Of a stretch of 64,000 nt of DNA, positions 22,321 to 31,922 are shown one piece after another; position 1 is the stretch's first letter; every line of letters begins with the position of its first letter. The position numbers and the translations under genes are program-made. The notes beneath the pieces were generated by a model. The model did not search any database. It was not told where the DNA came from and saw only the letters and a program-made list of their open reading frames with translations. The stretch lies in assembly GCF_013403875.1 (NCBI RefSeq), contig NZ_JACBNX010000017.1, positions 219,785 to 283,784 of the forward strand, given 5' to 3'. The stretch is from Burkholderia guangdongensis. GTDB lineage: Bacteria; Pseudomonadota; Gammaproteobacteria; Burkholderiales; Burkholderiaceae.

Positions 22321-23559
22321 GTGAAACCGATTCAGAAGTCGAACAAGCTGCTCAACGTCTGCTACGACATCCGTGGCCCGGTGCTCGAGCACGCGAAACG
22401 CCTCGAGGACGAAGGCCACCGGATCATCAAGCTGAACATCGGCAACCTCGCGCCGTTCGGTTTCGACGCGCCCGACGAAATCATCCAGGACATGATCCGC
22501 AACCTGCCGACGTCGTCCGGCTACTCGGATTCGAAGGGGGTGTTCTCGGCGCGCAAGGCGGTGATGCACTACACGCAGGAGAAGGGTGTCACGGGCGTCG
22601 GGCTCGACGACATCTACATCGGCAACGGCGCGTCCGAGCTGATCGTGATGGCCACGCAGGCGCTGCTGAACGACGGCGACGAGGTGCTGCTGCCCGCGCC
22701 CGACTATCCGCTGTGGACGGCCGCGGTGAGCCTGTCCGGCGGCACGCCGGTGCATTACATCTGCGACGAGCAGAACGCGTGGATGCCCGACCTCGACGAC
22801 ATCCGCCGCAAGATCACGCCGAACACGAAGGCGATCGTCGTGATCAACCCGAACAACCCGACGGGCGCGCTTTATTCCGACGAATTGCTGCTCGAGCTGC
22901 TCGCGATCGCGCGCCAGTACGGGCTGATCGTGTTCGCGGACGAGGTGTACGACAAGATCGTCTACGACGGCAAGACGCACACGTCGATGGGCGCGCTCGC
23001 GGAGGACGTGATCACCGTCACGTTCAACAGCCTGTCGAAGAGCTATCGTTCGTGCGGCTACCGCGCCGGCTGGATGGCGGTGTCGGGGCTCGGCGGCGAG
23101 AACCGCGCGCGCGCGAAGGATTATCTGGAAGGGCTCGGCATCCTGTCGTCGATGCGGCTCTGCGCGAACGTGCCCGGGCAGTTCGCGATCCAGACCGCGC
23201 TCGGCGGCTACCAGAGCATCAACGAGCTGATCATGCCGTCGGGACGCCTGTTCAAGCAGCGCGACATCGCGTACGACATGCTGACGTCGATTCCGGGCGT
23301 GTCGTGCGTGAAGCCGGAGGCGGCGCTCTACATGTTCCCGCGCCTCGATCCGAAGCTCTATCCGATCGAGAACGACCAGCAGTTCATTCTCGAGCTGCTG
23401 CTCGAGGAGCGCGTGCTGCTCGTGCAGGGCACGGGCTTCAACTGGCCGACGCCGGACCATTTCCGCGTCGTCTTCCTGCCGAACGTCGACGATCTCACCG
23501 ATTCGATCAACCGGATCGCGCGCTTCCTCGACGGCTACCGGAAGCGCCATTCGGTCTGA
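22321..23559 (+). CDS. alaA: Alanine aminotransferase (AlaA-type, class I)
   Basis: 412 residues from GTG 22321, with AGGA 11 bases upstream; a GTG at 22291 is also in frame. SNKLLNVCYDIRGPVLEHAK is typical for AlaA-type enzymes. Class I landmarks are IKLNIGNLAPFGF, VVINPNNPTGAL and FNSLSKSYRSCGYRAGW with PLP-binding Lys240. It converts glutamate and pyruvate to alanine and 2-oxoglutarate in the cytoplasm. It is followed on the same strand by hom and thrC after 64 bases; the three may share a transcript. Confidence 0.92.
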   Translation: MKPIQKSNKLLNVCYDIRGPVLEHAKRLEDEGHRIIKLNIGNLAPFGFDAPDEIIQDMIRNLPTSSGYSDSKGVFSARKAVMHYTQEKGVTGVGLDDIYIGNGASELIVMATQALLNDGDEVLLPAPDYPLWTAAVSLSGGTPVHYICDEQNAWMPDLDDIRRKITPNTKAIVVINPNNPTGALYSDELLLELLAIARQYGLIVFADEVYDKIVYDGKTHTSMGALAEDVITVTFNSLSKSYRSCGYRAGWMAVSGLGGENRARAKDYLEGLGILSSMRLCANVPGQFAIQTALGGYQSINELIMPSGRLFKQRDIAYDMLTSIPGVSCVKPEAALYMFPRLDPKLYPIENDQQFILELLLEERVLLVQGTGFNWPTPDHFRVVFLPNVDDLTDSINRIARFLDGYRKRHSV

Positions 23560-23623
23560 GCCGCGTGCGGCTCAGGCTGCGCGCCGGACCTCACCCTTTT
23601 TCAATCTAAAGATCACACGCAGC

Positions 23624-24952
23624 ATGGAACCGATCAAAGTTGGCCTGTTGGGCTTCGGCACCGTCGGTAGCGGCACCTTCACGGTGCTGCGCCGCAACCA
23701 GGAAGAAATCAAGCGCCGCGCGGGGCGCGGCATCGAGATCTCGCGGATCGCGGTGCGCAACCCGGCGAAAGCGACCGCCGCGCTCGGCGGCGACGCCGGC
23801 GGCGCGTCGATCACCGACGACTTCAATGCCGTCGTCGACGATCCGTCGATCTCGATCGTCGCCGAGATGATCGGCGGCACCGGCATCGCGCGCGAACTCG
23901 TGCTGCGCGCGATCAGGAACGGCAAGCACGTGGTGACCGCGAACAAGGCGCTGCTCGCGGTGCACGGCACCGAGATTTTCGAGGCCGCGCGCGAGAAGGA
24001 CGTGATGGTCGCGTTCGAGGCGGCCGTCGCCGGCGGCATCCCGATCATCAAGGCGCTGCGCGAAGGGCTGACCGCGAACCGCATTCAGTACATCGCCGGC
24101 ATCATCAACGGCACGACGAACTACATCCTGTCGGAAATGCGCGACCGCGGGCTCGACTTCGCGACCGCGCTGAAGGCCGCGCAGGAACTCGGGTACGCGG
24201 AAGCCGACCCGACGTTCGACATCGAGGGCGTCGACGCCGCGCACAAGGCGACGATCATGAGCGCGATCGCGTTCGGCGTGCCGGTGCAGTTCGACCGCGC
24301 GTACGTCGAGGGGATCAGCAAGCTCGATGCGACCGACCTGCGTTACGCGGAAGAGCTCGGATACCGGATCAAGCTGCTCGGCATCACACGCCGCACCGAT
24401 CGCGGGATCGAGCTGCGCGTGCATCCGACGCTGATTCCGGAGAAGCGCCTGCTCGCGAACGTCGAGGGCGCGATGAACGCGGTCGTCGTGCACGGCGACG
24501 CGGTCGGCACGACGCTCTACTACGGCAAGGGCGCGGGCGCGGAGCCGACCGCGTCGGCGGTCGTCGCGGATCTCGTCGACGTCACGCGCCTGCATACCGC
24601 CGACCCCGAGCATCGCGTGCCGCATCTCGCGTTCCAGCCGGACAGCCTGTCGAACACGCCGATTCTGCCGATCGAAGAGGTGACGAGCGGTTATTACCTG
24701 CGCCTGCGCGTGGCCGACGAAACCGGCGTGCTCGCGGACATCACGCACATCCTCGCCGATTCCGGCATCTCGATCGACGCGCTGCTGCAGAAGGAATCGG
24801 AGCAGATCGCCAACGCGAACGGCGAAACCGACGTGATCATCATCACGCACGAGACGCTGGAGAAGAACGTGAACGCGGCGATCGCGCGGATCGAGGGACT
24901 TTCGACGGTCGTATCGAAGGTGACGAAGCTGCGCATGGAAGCGCTGAACTGA
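23624..24952 (+). CDS. hom: Homoserine dehydrogenase
   Basis: 442 residues, monofunctional type. N-terminal NAD(P) motif GLLGFGTVGSGTF; catalytic core with GIINGTTNYILSEM and EADPTFDIEGVDAAHKATIM, including the Asp/Lys catalytic residues; C-terminal ACT domain from about residue 355 (YYLRLRVADETGVLADITHI), the expected site of threonine feedback. It reduces aspartate semialdehyde to homoserine. thrC follows after 15 bases. Confidence 0.97.
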   Translation: MEPIKVGLLGFGTVGSGTFTVLRRNQEEIKRRAGRGIEISRIAVRNPAKATAALGGDAGGASITDDFNAVVDDPSISIVAEMIGGTGIARELVLRAIRNGKHVVTANKALLAVHGTEIFEAAREKDVMVAFEAAVAGGIPIIKALREGLTANRIQYIAGIINGTTNYILSEMRDRGLDFATALKAAQELGYAEADPTFDIEGVDAAHKATIMSAIAFGVPVQFDRAYVEGISKLDATDLRYAEELGYRIKLLGITRRTDRGIELRVHPTLIPEKRLLANVEGAMNAVVVHGDAVGTTLYYGKGAGAEPTASAVVADLVDVTRLHTADPEHRVPHLAFQPDSLSNTPILPIEEVTSGYYLRLRVADETGVLADITHILADSGISIDALLQKESEQIANANGETDVIIITHETLEKNVNAAIARIEGLSTVVSKVTKLRMEALN

Positions 24953-24967
24953 TCTGAGGCCCGCGAC

Positions 24968-26419
24968 ATGAACTACATCTCCACGCGCGGCGCCGGCATC
25001 GGCGAGCGCCACACGTTCTCCGACATCCTGCTCGGCGGTCTCGCGAAGGACGGCGGGCTTTACCTGCCGGCCGAGTACCCGACGGTGTCCGCCGACGAGC
25101 TCGCGCGCTGGCGCGCGCTGCCGTACGCGGATCTCGCGTTCGAGGTGCTGTCGAAGTTCTGCGACGACATTCCGGCCGACGACCTGCGCGCGCTCACGCG
25201 CCGCACGTACACGGCCGACGTGTACCGCAACGCGCGCCACGGCGAGAACGCGTCCGACATCACGCCGCTGAAAACGCTCGGCACCGAGAACGGCGTGACG
25301 ATCTCGCTGCTCGAGCTGTCGAACGGCCCGACGCTCGCGTTCAAGGACATGGCGATGCAGCTGCTCGGCAACCTGTTCGAGTACACGCTCGCGAAGCACG
25401 GGCAAACGCTGAACATCCTCGGCGCGACGTCCGGCGACACCGGTAGCGCGGCCGAATACGCGATGCGCGGCAAGGCCGGCGTGCGCGTGTTCATGCTGTC
25501 GCCGCACCAGAAGATGAGCGCGTTCCAGAGCGCGCAGATGTACAGCCTGCAGGACCCGAACATCTTCAACCTCGCGGTCGAGGGCGTGTTCGACGACTGT
25601 CAGGACATCGTGAAGGCGGTGTCGAACGATCACGCGTTCAAGGCACGCCAGAAGATCGGCACGGTCAACTCGATCAACTGGGCGCGCGTCGTCGCGCAGG
25701 TCGTCTACTACTTCAAGGGCTATTTCGCGGCGACGAAGACCAACGATGAGCGCGTGTCGTTCACGGTGCCGTCGGGCAACTTCGGCAACGTCTGCGCGGG
25801 TCACATCGCGCGGATGATGGGGCTGCCGATCGCGAAGCTCGTCGTCGCGACGAACGAGAACGACGTGCTCGACGAGTTCTTCCGCACCGGCGCCTATCGC
25901 GTGCGTACCGCGGAGAACACGTATCACACGAGCAGCCCGAGCATGGATATCTCGAAGGCGTCGAACTTCGAGCGCTTCGTGTTCGACCTGCTCGGCCGCG
26001 ATCCGGCGCGCGTGATGCAGCTGTTCCGCGACGTCGAGGAGAAGGGCGGCTTCGATCTCGCGGCGAGCGGCGACTTCGCGCGCGTCGCCGAGTTCGGCTT
26101 CGTGTCGGGCCGCAGCGATCACGCGGACCGTCTCGCGACGATCCGCGACGTGTATGCGCGCTACGGCGCGATGATCGACACGCATACGGCGGACGGCCTG
26201 AAGGTCGCGCGCGAGCATCTCGATGCGGGCGTGCCGATGGTCGTGCTCGAGACCGCGCAGCCGATCAAGTTCGGCGAGACGATTCGCGAGGCGCTCGATC
26301 GCGAGGCCGAGCGCCCGGCCGCGTTCGACGGGATCGAGGCGCTGCCGCAGCGCTTCGAGGTCGTGAAGGCCGATGCGCAGCCGGTGAAGGATTTCATCGC
26401 CGCGCATACCGGGCTTTGA
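24968..26419 (+). CDS. thrC: Threonine synthase
   Basis: 483 residues, the long proteobacterial form. The PLP lysine is Lys126 in LSNGPTLAFKDMAMQ, and GATSGDTGSAAEYAMRGK is the phosphate-binding Gly/Ser loop. FTVPSGNFGNVCAGHIARMM is also diagnostic. It converts phosphohomoserine to threonine. It forms an operon with hom; the homoserine kinase (thrB) needed between the two steps is not in the window. Confidence 0.97.
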   Translation: MNYISTRGAGIGERHTFSDILLGGLAKDGGLYLPAEYPTVSADELARWRALPYADLAFEVLSKFCDDIPADDLRALTRRTYTADVYRNARHGENASDITPLKTLGTENGVTISLLELSNGPTLAFKDMAMQLLGNLFEYTLAKHGQTLNILGATSGDTGSAAEYAMRGKAGVRVFMLSPHQKMSAFQSAQMYSLQDPNIFNLAVEGVFDDCQDIVKAVSNDHAFKARQKIGTVNSINWARVVAQVVYYFKGYFAATKTNDERVSFTVPSGNFGNVCAGHIARMMGLPIAKLVVATNENDVLDEFFRTGAYRVRTAENTYHTSSPSMDISKASNFERFVFDLLGRDPARVMQLFRDVEEKGGFDLAASGDFARVAEFGFVSGRSDHADRLATIRDVYARYGAMIDTHTADGLKVAREHLDAGVPMVVLETAQPIKFGETIREALDREAERPAAFDGIEALPQRFEVVKADAQPVKDFIAAHTGL

Positions 26420-26455
26420 CGCGGGGCCGGGCGCCGCAGCCCGGCTCGTCGACGA

Positions 26456-27679
26456 ATGAAGCCGATTGAAATCCCGGGCCTGAGCGCGCGCACCGTCGCA
26501 CTCGCGTGCGCGATCGGGCTCGCGGTCGCGCTCGGCGTCGGCCGCTTCGCGTTCACGCCGCTGCTGCCGCTGATGCTCGCCGACGGCTCGGTTGGCCTGC
26601 GCGCCGGCGGCTGGCTCGCGTCCGCGAATTACGCCGGCTACTTCATCGGCGCGATGAGTTGCGCGCGGTTCAGCATCGAGCCCGCGCGGATGGTCCGCTT
26701 CGGGCTCGTGGCGACGGTGCTGCTGACCGCGCTGATGGGCGTCGGGCATGCGCTGCCGCTGTGGCTTGCCGCGCGGTTCGTCGCGGGCGTCGTCAGCGCG
26801 TGGACGTTCGTGTTCGTGTCGCAGTGGGGGCTGCGGCGGCTTGCGGCGCTGCATGCGCCCGCGTGGGGCGGCGTGATCTATACCGGGCCGGGCGTCGGGA
26901 TCGTGCTGACCGGGCTCGCGGGGCGCGTGCTCGCCGGGCATCGCGCGGAGATCGGCTGGCTCGGGTTCGCGCTGCTGGCGGCCGGGCTGTCGGCGGCGAT
27001 CTGGCGCTCGTTCGGGGCCGGCGAGCCGGGCCGCGCGAGCGCAATGCCGGTGCAGACGGCAGAGCGTCGCGCGGCCGGGCAGCCGGAATCGGAACTGGAG
27101 CCGGAGCCGGAGTCGACCGCGGGCGCCGCGAAGGTCGCCGCGCTCGTCGTCTGCTACGCGATGCCGGGCTTCGGCTACATCATCACAGCGACGTTCCTGC
27201 CGGTGATCGCGCGCGCGGCACTGCCGGCCGGGTCGCCGTGGCCGGACCTGTTCTGGCCGATGTTCGGCGCGGCGCTGATGCCGGGCGTGCTCGTGGCCGC
27301 GCGTTTGCCCGCGCACTGGGACAACCGGATGCTGCTCGCCGGCGGCTGCGCGATGCAGGCGATCGGCATCGTCACGGGCATCGTGTGGCCGACCGCGGCC
27401 GGTTTCGCGATCGGCAGCGTGCTGATCGGGCTGCCGTTCACCGCGATCACGCTGTTCGCGCTGCGCGAGGCGCGCCGGCTGCACGGCGAACGCGCGGCGG
27501 GGCTGATGGGCTATCTGACCGCGTCGTACGGGGTCGGGCAGATCGCGGGGCCGCTCGTCGCCGCGCCGCTTGCCGCGCATACCGGGTCGTTTACGCCGGC
27601 GCTGTGGCTGGCCGTCGCGGCGCTGATCGCGGGGGCGGCGGGGTTCGTCGTTCTCGCGCGGCAGGCGGGGCGGCGCTGA
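26456..27679 (+). CDS. YbfB/YjiJ-family MFS transporter
   Basis: 407 residues, twelve predicted membrane segments. GVGRFAFTPLLPLMLADG followed by ANYAGYFIGAMSCA is the signature of this MFS subgroup (DUF1228). Substrate unknown. A charged loop with SELEPEPES-type acidic repeats lies between helices 6 and 7 (about residue 210). The ATG at 26456 starts 36 bases after thrC, so it may be co-transcribed with the threonine genes; an export role for amino acids would be speculation. Confidence 0.86.
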   Translation: MKPIEIPGLSARTVALACAIGLAVALGVGRFAFTPLLPLMLADGSVGLRAGGWLASANYAGYFIGAMSCARFSIEPARMVRFGLVATVLLTALMGVGHALPLWLAARFVAGVVSAWTFVFVSQWGLRRLAALHAPAWGGVIYTGPGVGIVLTGLAGRVLAGHRAEIGWLGFALLAAGLSAAIWRSFGAGEPGRASAMPVQTAERRAAGQPESELEPEPESTAGAAKVAALVVCYAMPGFGYIITATFLPVIARAALPAGSPWPDLFWPMFGAALMPGVLVAARLPAHWDNRMLLAGGCAMQAIGIVTGIVWPTAAGFAIGSVLIGLPFTAITLFALREARRLHGERAAGLMGYLTASYGVGQIAGPLVAAPLAAHTGSFTPALWLAVAALIAGAAGFVVLARQAGRR

Positions 27680-27802
27680 CGCCGCCCTCCAGGGTCTGAT
27701 CATCTGCGTGCCGGGTAAAGCCGCTAGAATGATGCCTTTCCCGTGCGAAGCGGGGGTTCGCGCCGCGCGGATGCCGCGGCCGGGCGCCCGCCCGAATTCC
27801 CG

Positions 27803-28339
27803 ATGACGACTCCGGACTACCGCTTCTGCCCGCGCTGCGCGCAACTACTGATCGAGCGCACCGACCCCGCCGAGGACGGCGGCCGTATCCGCCAGGCGTG
27901 CCCCGATGCCGCGTGCGGCTTCGTCCACTGGAACAATCCGCTGCCGGTCGTCGCGGCGATCGTCGAGTACGGCGACAAGATCCTGCTCGCGCGCAACGCC
28001 GCGTGGCCCGAAGGGATGTTCGCGCTGATCACCGGCTTTCTCGAGCACGGCGAGACGCCGGAGCAGGGGATCGCGCGCGAGGTCCTCGAAGAGACCGGCC
28101 TCGCGGCCGACCACGTCGCGCTCGTCGGCGTCTACGAATTCATCCGCAAGAACGAACTGATCATCGCGTATCACGTGCGCGCGTCCGGCACCGTCACGCT
28201 GTCGCCGGAGCTGCTCGAATACCGGCTCGTCGATCCGCCGAAGCTGCGCCCGTGGCGCGCCGGCACCGGCTACGCGCTCGCCGACTGGATGCGCGCGCGC
28301 GGCCTCGACTTCGAGTTCGTCGACCGGGCGGGGCAATGA
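27803..28339 (+). CDS. Zinc-ribbon Nudix hydrolase
   Basis: 178 residues. A Cys4 zinc ribbon (FCPRCAQ and CPDAACGF) is followed by the Nudix box GFLEHGETPEQGIAREVLEE, which matches G-x5-E-x7-R-E-x2-E-E-x-G. This combination is found in NudC-type NADH/NAD-cap pyrophosphatases, but the N-terminal NudC domain is missing. The substrate cannot be fixed from sequence. ATG 27803 was chosen because the upstream 20 codons have no ribosome site. Confidence 0.9.
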   Translation: MTTPDYRFCPRCAQLLIERTDPAEDGGRIRQACPDAACGFVHWNNPLPVVAAIVEYGDKILLARNAAWPEGMFALITGFLEHGETPEQGIAREVLEETGLAADHVALVGVYEFIRKNELIIAYHVRASGTVTLSPELLEYRLVDPPKLRPWRAGTGYALADWMRARGLDFEFVDRAGQ

Positions 28340-28413
28340 CGCCCGCGCTTGCCCGCGCGTCCCGCATCGCACACTGACAGCACACCGACCGAACCGCCTC
28401 GACCTTCATCGCC

Positions 28414-28851
28414 ATGTCCGACAAGCCGCAGCCGCGCGCACGTGACGCGTATCCGCATTTCCTGACGATCACGACCCGCTGGATGGACAACGACATGTAC
28501 GGGCACGTGAACAATGTCGTCTACTACAGCTACTTCGACACGGTCGTCAACGAGTACCTGATCCGCGCCGGCGTGCTCGACGTCGAGCACGGCCGGACGA
28601 TCGGGCTCGTCGTCGAGACGCAGTGCAACTACCTCGCGTCGCTCGCGTTTCCGCAGCAAGTCGAAGCGGGGCTGCGCGTCGCGAAGCTCGGCTCGTCGAG
28701 CGTGCGCTACGAGATCGGCCTGTTCGCGGCCGGCGACGCGGCGCCCGCCGCGCAGGGACACTTCGTGCACGTGTATGTCGATCGCGACACGCGGCGGCCG
28801 GTGCCGCTGCCCGAGCCGCTGCGCGCGGCACTGACGGCGCTCGCCGTCTGA
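28414..28851 (+). CDS. Acyl-CoA thioesterase, hotdog fold (4HBT/YbgC type)
   Basis: 145 residues. TTRWMDNDMYGHVNNVVYYS contains the Asp and HVNN catalytic signature of 4-hydroxybenzoyl-CoA thioesterase relatives (YbgC, FadM). It hydrolyses an acyl-CoA in the cytoplasm; chain length is not evident. It stands between the Nudix gene and livH on the same strand, 13 bases before livH. Confidence 0.88.
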   Translation: MSDKPQPRARDAYPHFLTITTRWMDNDMYGHVNNVVYYSYFDTVVNEYLIRAGVLDVEHGRTIGLVVETQCNYLASLAFPQQVEAGLRVAKLGSSSVRYEIGLFAAGDAAPAAQGHFVHVYVDRDTRRPVPLPEPLRAALTALAV

Positions 28852-28864
28852 GCGGAGCGCGCGC

Positions 28865-29803
28865 GTGGCGCAGATGCTCGTCGTCGACGTCTTCAACGGC
28901 GTCAGCTACGGACTGCTGTTGTTCATGTTGTCGGCGGGCCTCACGCTGATCTTCAGCGTGCAGGGCGTGCTGAACTTCGCGCACGCGAGCTTCTACATGC
29001 TCGGCGCGTACGCCGGGTATGTAATCGCCGCGCATCTCGGCTACTGGGCCGCGCTCGTGCTCGCGCCGCTTGCGGTCGGCCTCGCCGGCGCCGGCTGCGA
29101 GCGCTGGCTGCTGCGCCGCGTGCAGGCGCGCGGCCACACGAGCGAATTGCTGCTGACGTTCGGCCTCGCCTATCTGATCGCCGAAGGCGCGAAGCTCGTC
29201 TGGGGGCTCGCGCCGTTGCCCGCGCCGGTGCCGGCTTTTTTCGACGGCGCGCCGGCGACCTGGCTCGGCGTCGCGGTGCCGCGCTATCGGCTGTTCATGA
29301 TGGGGATGTCGGTCGCGATGCTCGTCGCGCTGGCGGCGCTGCTGCGCACGTCGCGCGCCGGGCTCGTCGTGCGCGCGGCGCTCACGCATCGTGCGGCGGT
29401 CGAGGCGCTCGGCTACGACGTGTCGCGGCTGATGACCGGCCTGTTCGGGGTGGGCACCGCGCTCGCGGCGGCGGCCGGCGTGATCGGCGCGCCGCTCGCG
29501 GTGATCGAGCCGGCGATGGCCGAGACGGTTGGCTCGGTCGTGTTCGCGATCGTCGTGATCGGCGGGCTCGGTTCGCTCGGCGGCGCGCTCGTCGCGTCGC
29601 TCGCGGTCGGCTGCGCGCAGACGTTCGCGGCCGCGAGCAGCGTGTCGCTGCGCGACGTCGCGCTGTGGCTCGGCGTCGTGCCGCCCGAAGGCGCGGCCGC
29701 GCTGTCGCTGTCGCAACTCGCGCCGCTCGTTCCGTATCTGCTGCTCGTCGCCGTGCTCGTCGCGCGGCCGCGCGGGCTGTTCGGCGAACGCAGCGATGCA
29801 TAG
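28865..29803 (+). CDS. livH: Branched-chain amino acid-type ABC transporter permease (LivH family)
   Basis: 312 residues from GTG 28865. FNGVSYGLLLFMLSAGLTLI and GVLNFAHASFYMLGAYAGY are LivH hallmarks, with about eight membrane segments. It pairs with the LivM half of the next gene to make the inner-membrane channel. It overlaps that gene by eight bases. No periplasmic binding protein is encoded nearby, so the ligand (leucine-like, urea, or another) is unknown. Confidence 0.9.
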   Translation: MAQMLVVDVFNGVSYGLLLFMLSAGLTLIFSVQGVLNFAHASFYMLGAYAGYVIAAHLGYWAALVLAPLAVGLAGAGCERWLLRRVQARGHTSELLLTFGLAYLIAEGAKLVWGLAPLPAPVPAFFDGAPATWLGVAVPRYRLFMMGMSVAMLVALAALLRTSRAGLVVRAALTHRAAVEALGYDVSRLMTGLFGVGTALAAAAGVIGAPLAVIEPAMAETVGSVVFAIVVIGGLGSLGGALVASLAVGCAQTFAAASSVSLRDVALWLGVVPPEGAAALSLSQLAPLVPYLLLVAVLVARPRGLFGERSDA

Positions 29804-31922
29804 CGCGACGTCCGCGCCGCTCGCGAGCCTCGCGCGCTGGACGGCGTTCGCCGGCTGCCTCGCGCTGCCCGCGTGGCTGTGGCCGCACGGCGCGATGCTC
29901 GCGTATCTCGCGCAGACCGCGGCGCTCGTCGTGCTCGCGCTGTCGTACAACCTGCAGCTCGGCACCTGCGGGCTGCTGTCGTTCGGGCATGCCGCGTTCG
30001 CGGGCCTCGGCGCGTTCGCGGCCGCGCACTGGTTCAACCGCTACGGCTGCCCGTTGCCGCTGTTGCCGCTCGTCGGCGGCGTCGCCGGCGCGGGCTTCGG
30101 GCTGTTGTTCGGTGCGCTGGCGACGCGCCGCTCGGGCACCGCGTTCGCGATGATCACGCTCGGGCTCGGCGAGTGCGTCGCGGCCGCCGCGTGGAGCATG
30201 CCCGACTGGTTCGGCGGAATCGGCGGGCTGTCGATCGACCGCACGCAGGGCATGCAGTGGGGCGGCGGGCCGTTCGGTGCGCAATTCGGTGCGCAATTCG
30301 GCTCGCCCGCGCACGCGTATGCGCTGATCGCCGCATGGTGCTTCGCGTCCGCGCTCGCGATGCGCGCGCTGACGCGCACGCCGCTCGCGCGCCTCGCGAA
30401 CGCGGTCCGCGACAATCCCGCGCGCGTCGCCGCGCTCGGCACCGCGCCGCGCACGGTGCGGCTCGCGATGGTCGTCTGCGCGTCGTTTTTCGCGGGCGTC
30501 GCGGGCACGCTGACGCTGATCGACGTCGAGATCGCGACCGCCGACAGCGTCGGGATGGCGCGCTCGGCGACGGTGCTGATCGCGGCGGTGATCGGCGGCA
30601 CCGCGTCGTTCTTCGGGCCCGCGCTCGGCGCGGCGGTGCTCACGTGCTTCAGCGTGGCGGTCGCCGGCGTGTCGCGTGCGTGGGCGCTGTATCTCGGGCT
30701 GCTGTTCGTCGTCGTCGTGATCGCCGCGCCGCGCGGGCTCGCGGGCGTCGCCGCTGACGTCGCGCACGCGTTCCGGCGCGACGCCCGCGCGGGCGAGCGG
30801 CGCCGGGTGCTGTGCGGCGCGGCCTCGGTGCTGTGCTGGGGCGTCGCGGTTGCCTGCGCGGCGGAGCTCGGCTACGCGTGGCGCTTCGCGCAGGACGAAG
30901 GCACGCGCGCGACGCTCGGCGCGTGGCGTGTCGATCCCGCGTCGCCGTTCGGCTGGGCGGTCGCGCTTGCGGCGGCGGTGGCCGGCACAGCGCTGTGGCG
31001 CGTGCGCGCGCCGCGCGGTGCCGATGCCGATGCCGATGCCGGCGGCGCGGATGCGCGCGCGGGGAGCGGCGCGATGAATGGTGCGATGAATGGTTCGATC
31101 GGCGGCGCGATGGGCGGCGCGATGGGCGGCACGATGGGCGGCACGATGAACGTCACCGCGGTCGCGCTGATCGGCGTGCAGAAGCGTTTCGGCGCGCAGA
31201 CGGTGCTCGAGCACGTCGACCTGTCGGTCGCGGCGGGCGAGCGGCACGCGCTGATCGGGCCGAACGGCGCGGGCAAGTCGACGCTCTTCAACGTGATCGC
31301 GGGCGTCGAGCGGCCGACACGCGGCCGCGTCGTGCTGCACGGCGTCGAGCTTGCCGGGCGCGGCGCGGTCGCCGCGAGCCGGCTCGGGATCGGCCGCAGC
31401 TTTCAGCAGACGAGCGTGTTCCCGCGGCTGTCGGTGTTCGACAACCTGCGCTGCGCGGCGCTGCATGCGCCCGACGTGCGGCGGCGCTGGTGGAACCGGC
31501 TGCGCGAATCGGCGCTGGTCGACCGCGCGGCCGAGCGCGTGCTGCGCGAGATCGGCCTCGACGCGCGGCGCGACGTGCCGGCGGGCACGCTCGGCTACGC
31601 GGAGCAGCGCGCGCTCGATCTCGGGATCGCGCTCGCGAGCGGCGCATCGACGCTGCTGCTCGACGAGCCGACGGCCGGCATGAGTCGCGCGCAGGCGGCG
31701 CGGATGATCGACCTGATCCGCCGGACCACGCGCGGCCGCACGGTGCTGATGATCGAGCACGATATGGATACGGTGTTCGGCTTCGCGGAGCGGATCTCGG
31801 TACTCGTGCGCGGCGCGATCGTCGCGACCGGCGCGCCGGATGCAATCCGCGCGGATCCGGCGGTGCGCGCCGCGTATCTGGGCACGCATGCCGGAACGCC
31901 TGTCGGCGGGCGGGCTGGATGA
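29796..31922 (+). CDS. Fused LivM permease-LivG ATPase of a branched-chain amino acid-type ABC transporter
   Basis: 708 residues in one frame. Residues 1-330 are a LivM permease (ALVVLALSYNLQLGTCGLLS, FGHAAFAGLGAF, TASFFGPALGAAVLTCF). Two extra hydrophobic segments follow (about 338-360 and 388-406), then a repeat-rich linker of Asp/Ala and Met/Gly (409-450). Residues 451-708 are a LivG ATPase: Walker A GPNGAGKST, LGIGRSFQQTSVFPRLSVFD, signature region LGYAEQRALDLGIALAS, Walker B TLLLDEPTAGM. Stand-alone LivG could still start at ATG 31146. Permease-ATPase fusions occur in this family but are uncommon. The ATPase signature lacks the canonical LSGGQ. Confidence 0.88.
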   Translation: MHSATSAPLASLARWTAFAGCLALPAWLWPHGAMLAYLAQTAALVVLALSYNLQLGTCGLLSFGHAAFAGLGAFAAAHWFNRYGCPLPLLPLVGGVAGAGFGLLFGALATRRSGTAFAMITLGLGECVAAAAWSMPDWFGGIGGLSIDRTQGMQWGGGPFGAQFGAQFGSPAHAYALIAAWCFASALAMRALTRTPLARLANAVRDNPARVAALGTAPRTVRLAMVVCASFFAGVAGTLTLIDVEIATADSVGMARSATVLIAAVIGGTASFFGPALGAAVLTCFSVAVAGVSRAWALYLGLLFVVVVIAAPRGLAGVAADVAHAFRRDARAGERRRVLCGAASVLCWGVAVACAAELGYAWRFAQDEGTRATLGAWRVDPASPFGWAVALAAAVAGTALWRVRAPRGADADADAGGADARAGSGAMNGAMNGSIGGAMGGAMGGTMGGTMNVTAVALIGVQKRFGAQTVLEHVDLSVAAGERHALIGPNGAGKSTLFNVIAGVERPTRGRVVLHGVELAGRGAVAASRLGIGRSFQQTSVFPRLSVFDNLRCAALHAPDVRRRWWNRLRESALVDRAAERVLREIGLDARRDVPAGTLGYAEQRALDLGIALASGASTLLLDEPTAGMSRAQAARMIDLIRRTTRGRTVLMIEHDMDTVFGFAERISVLVRGAIVATGAPDAIRADPAVRAAYLGTHAGTPVGGRAG
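31020..31148 (+). repeat. Short tandem repeats in the LivM-LivG linker
   Basis: Three GCCGAT units plus a partial unit (31020-31040) are followed by a GCGATGAAT-type pair, and then by four 12-bp units GGCGGCRCGATG (31101-31148). All are multiples of three and stay in frame. The repeat suggests slippage-prone DNA and a linker of variable length. Confidence 0.85.

Noticed and set aside
23606..27844. A minus-strand open frame of over 1,400 codons across hom-thrC-MFS
   Set aside because: It is antisense to three well-recognised genes and its Arg/Ala/His-rich translation is what high-GC DNA gives on the opposite strand.
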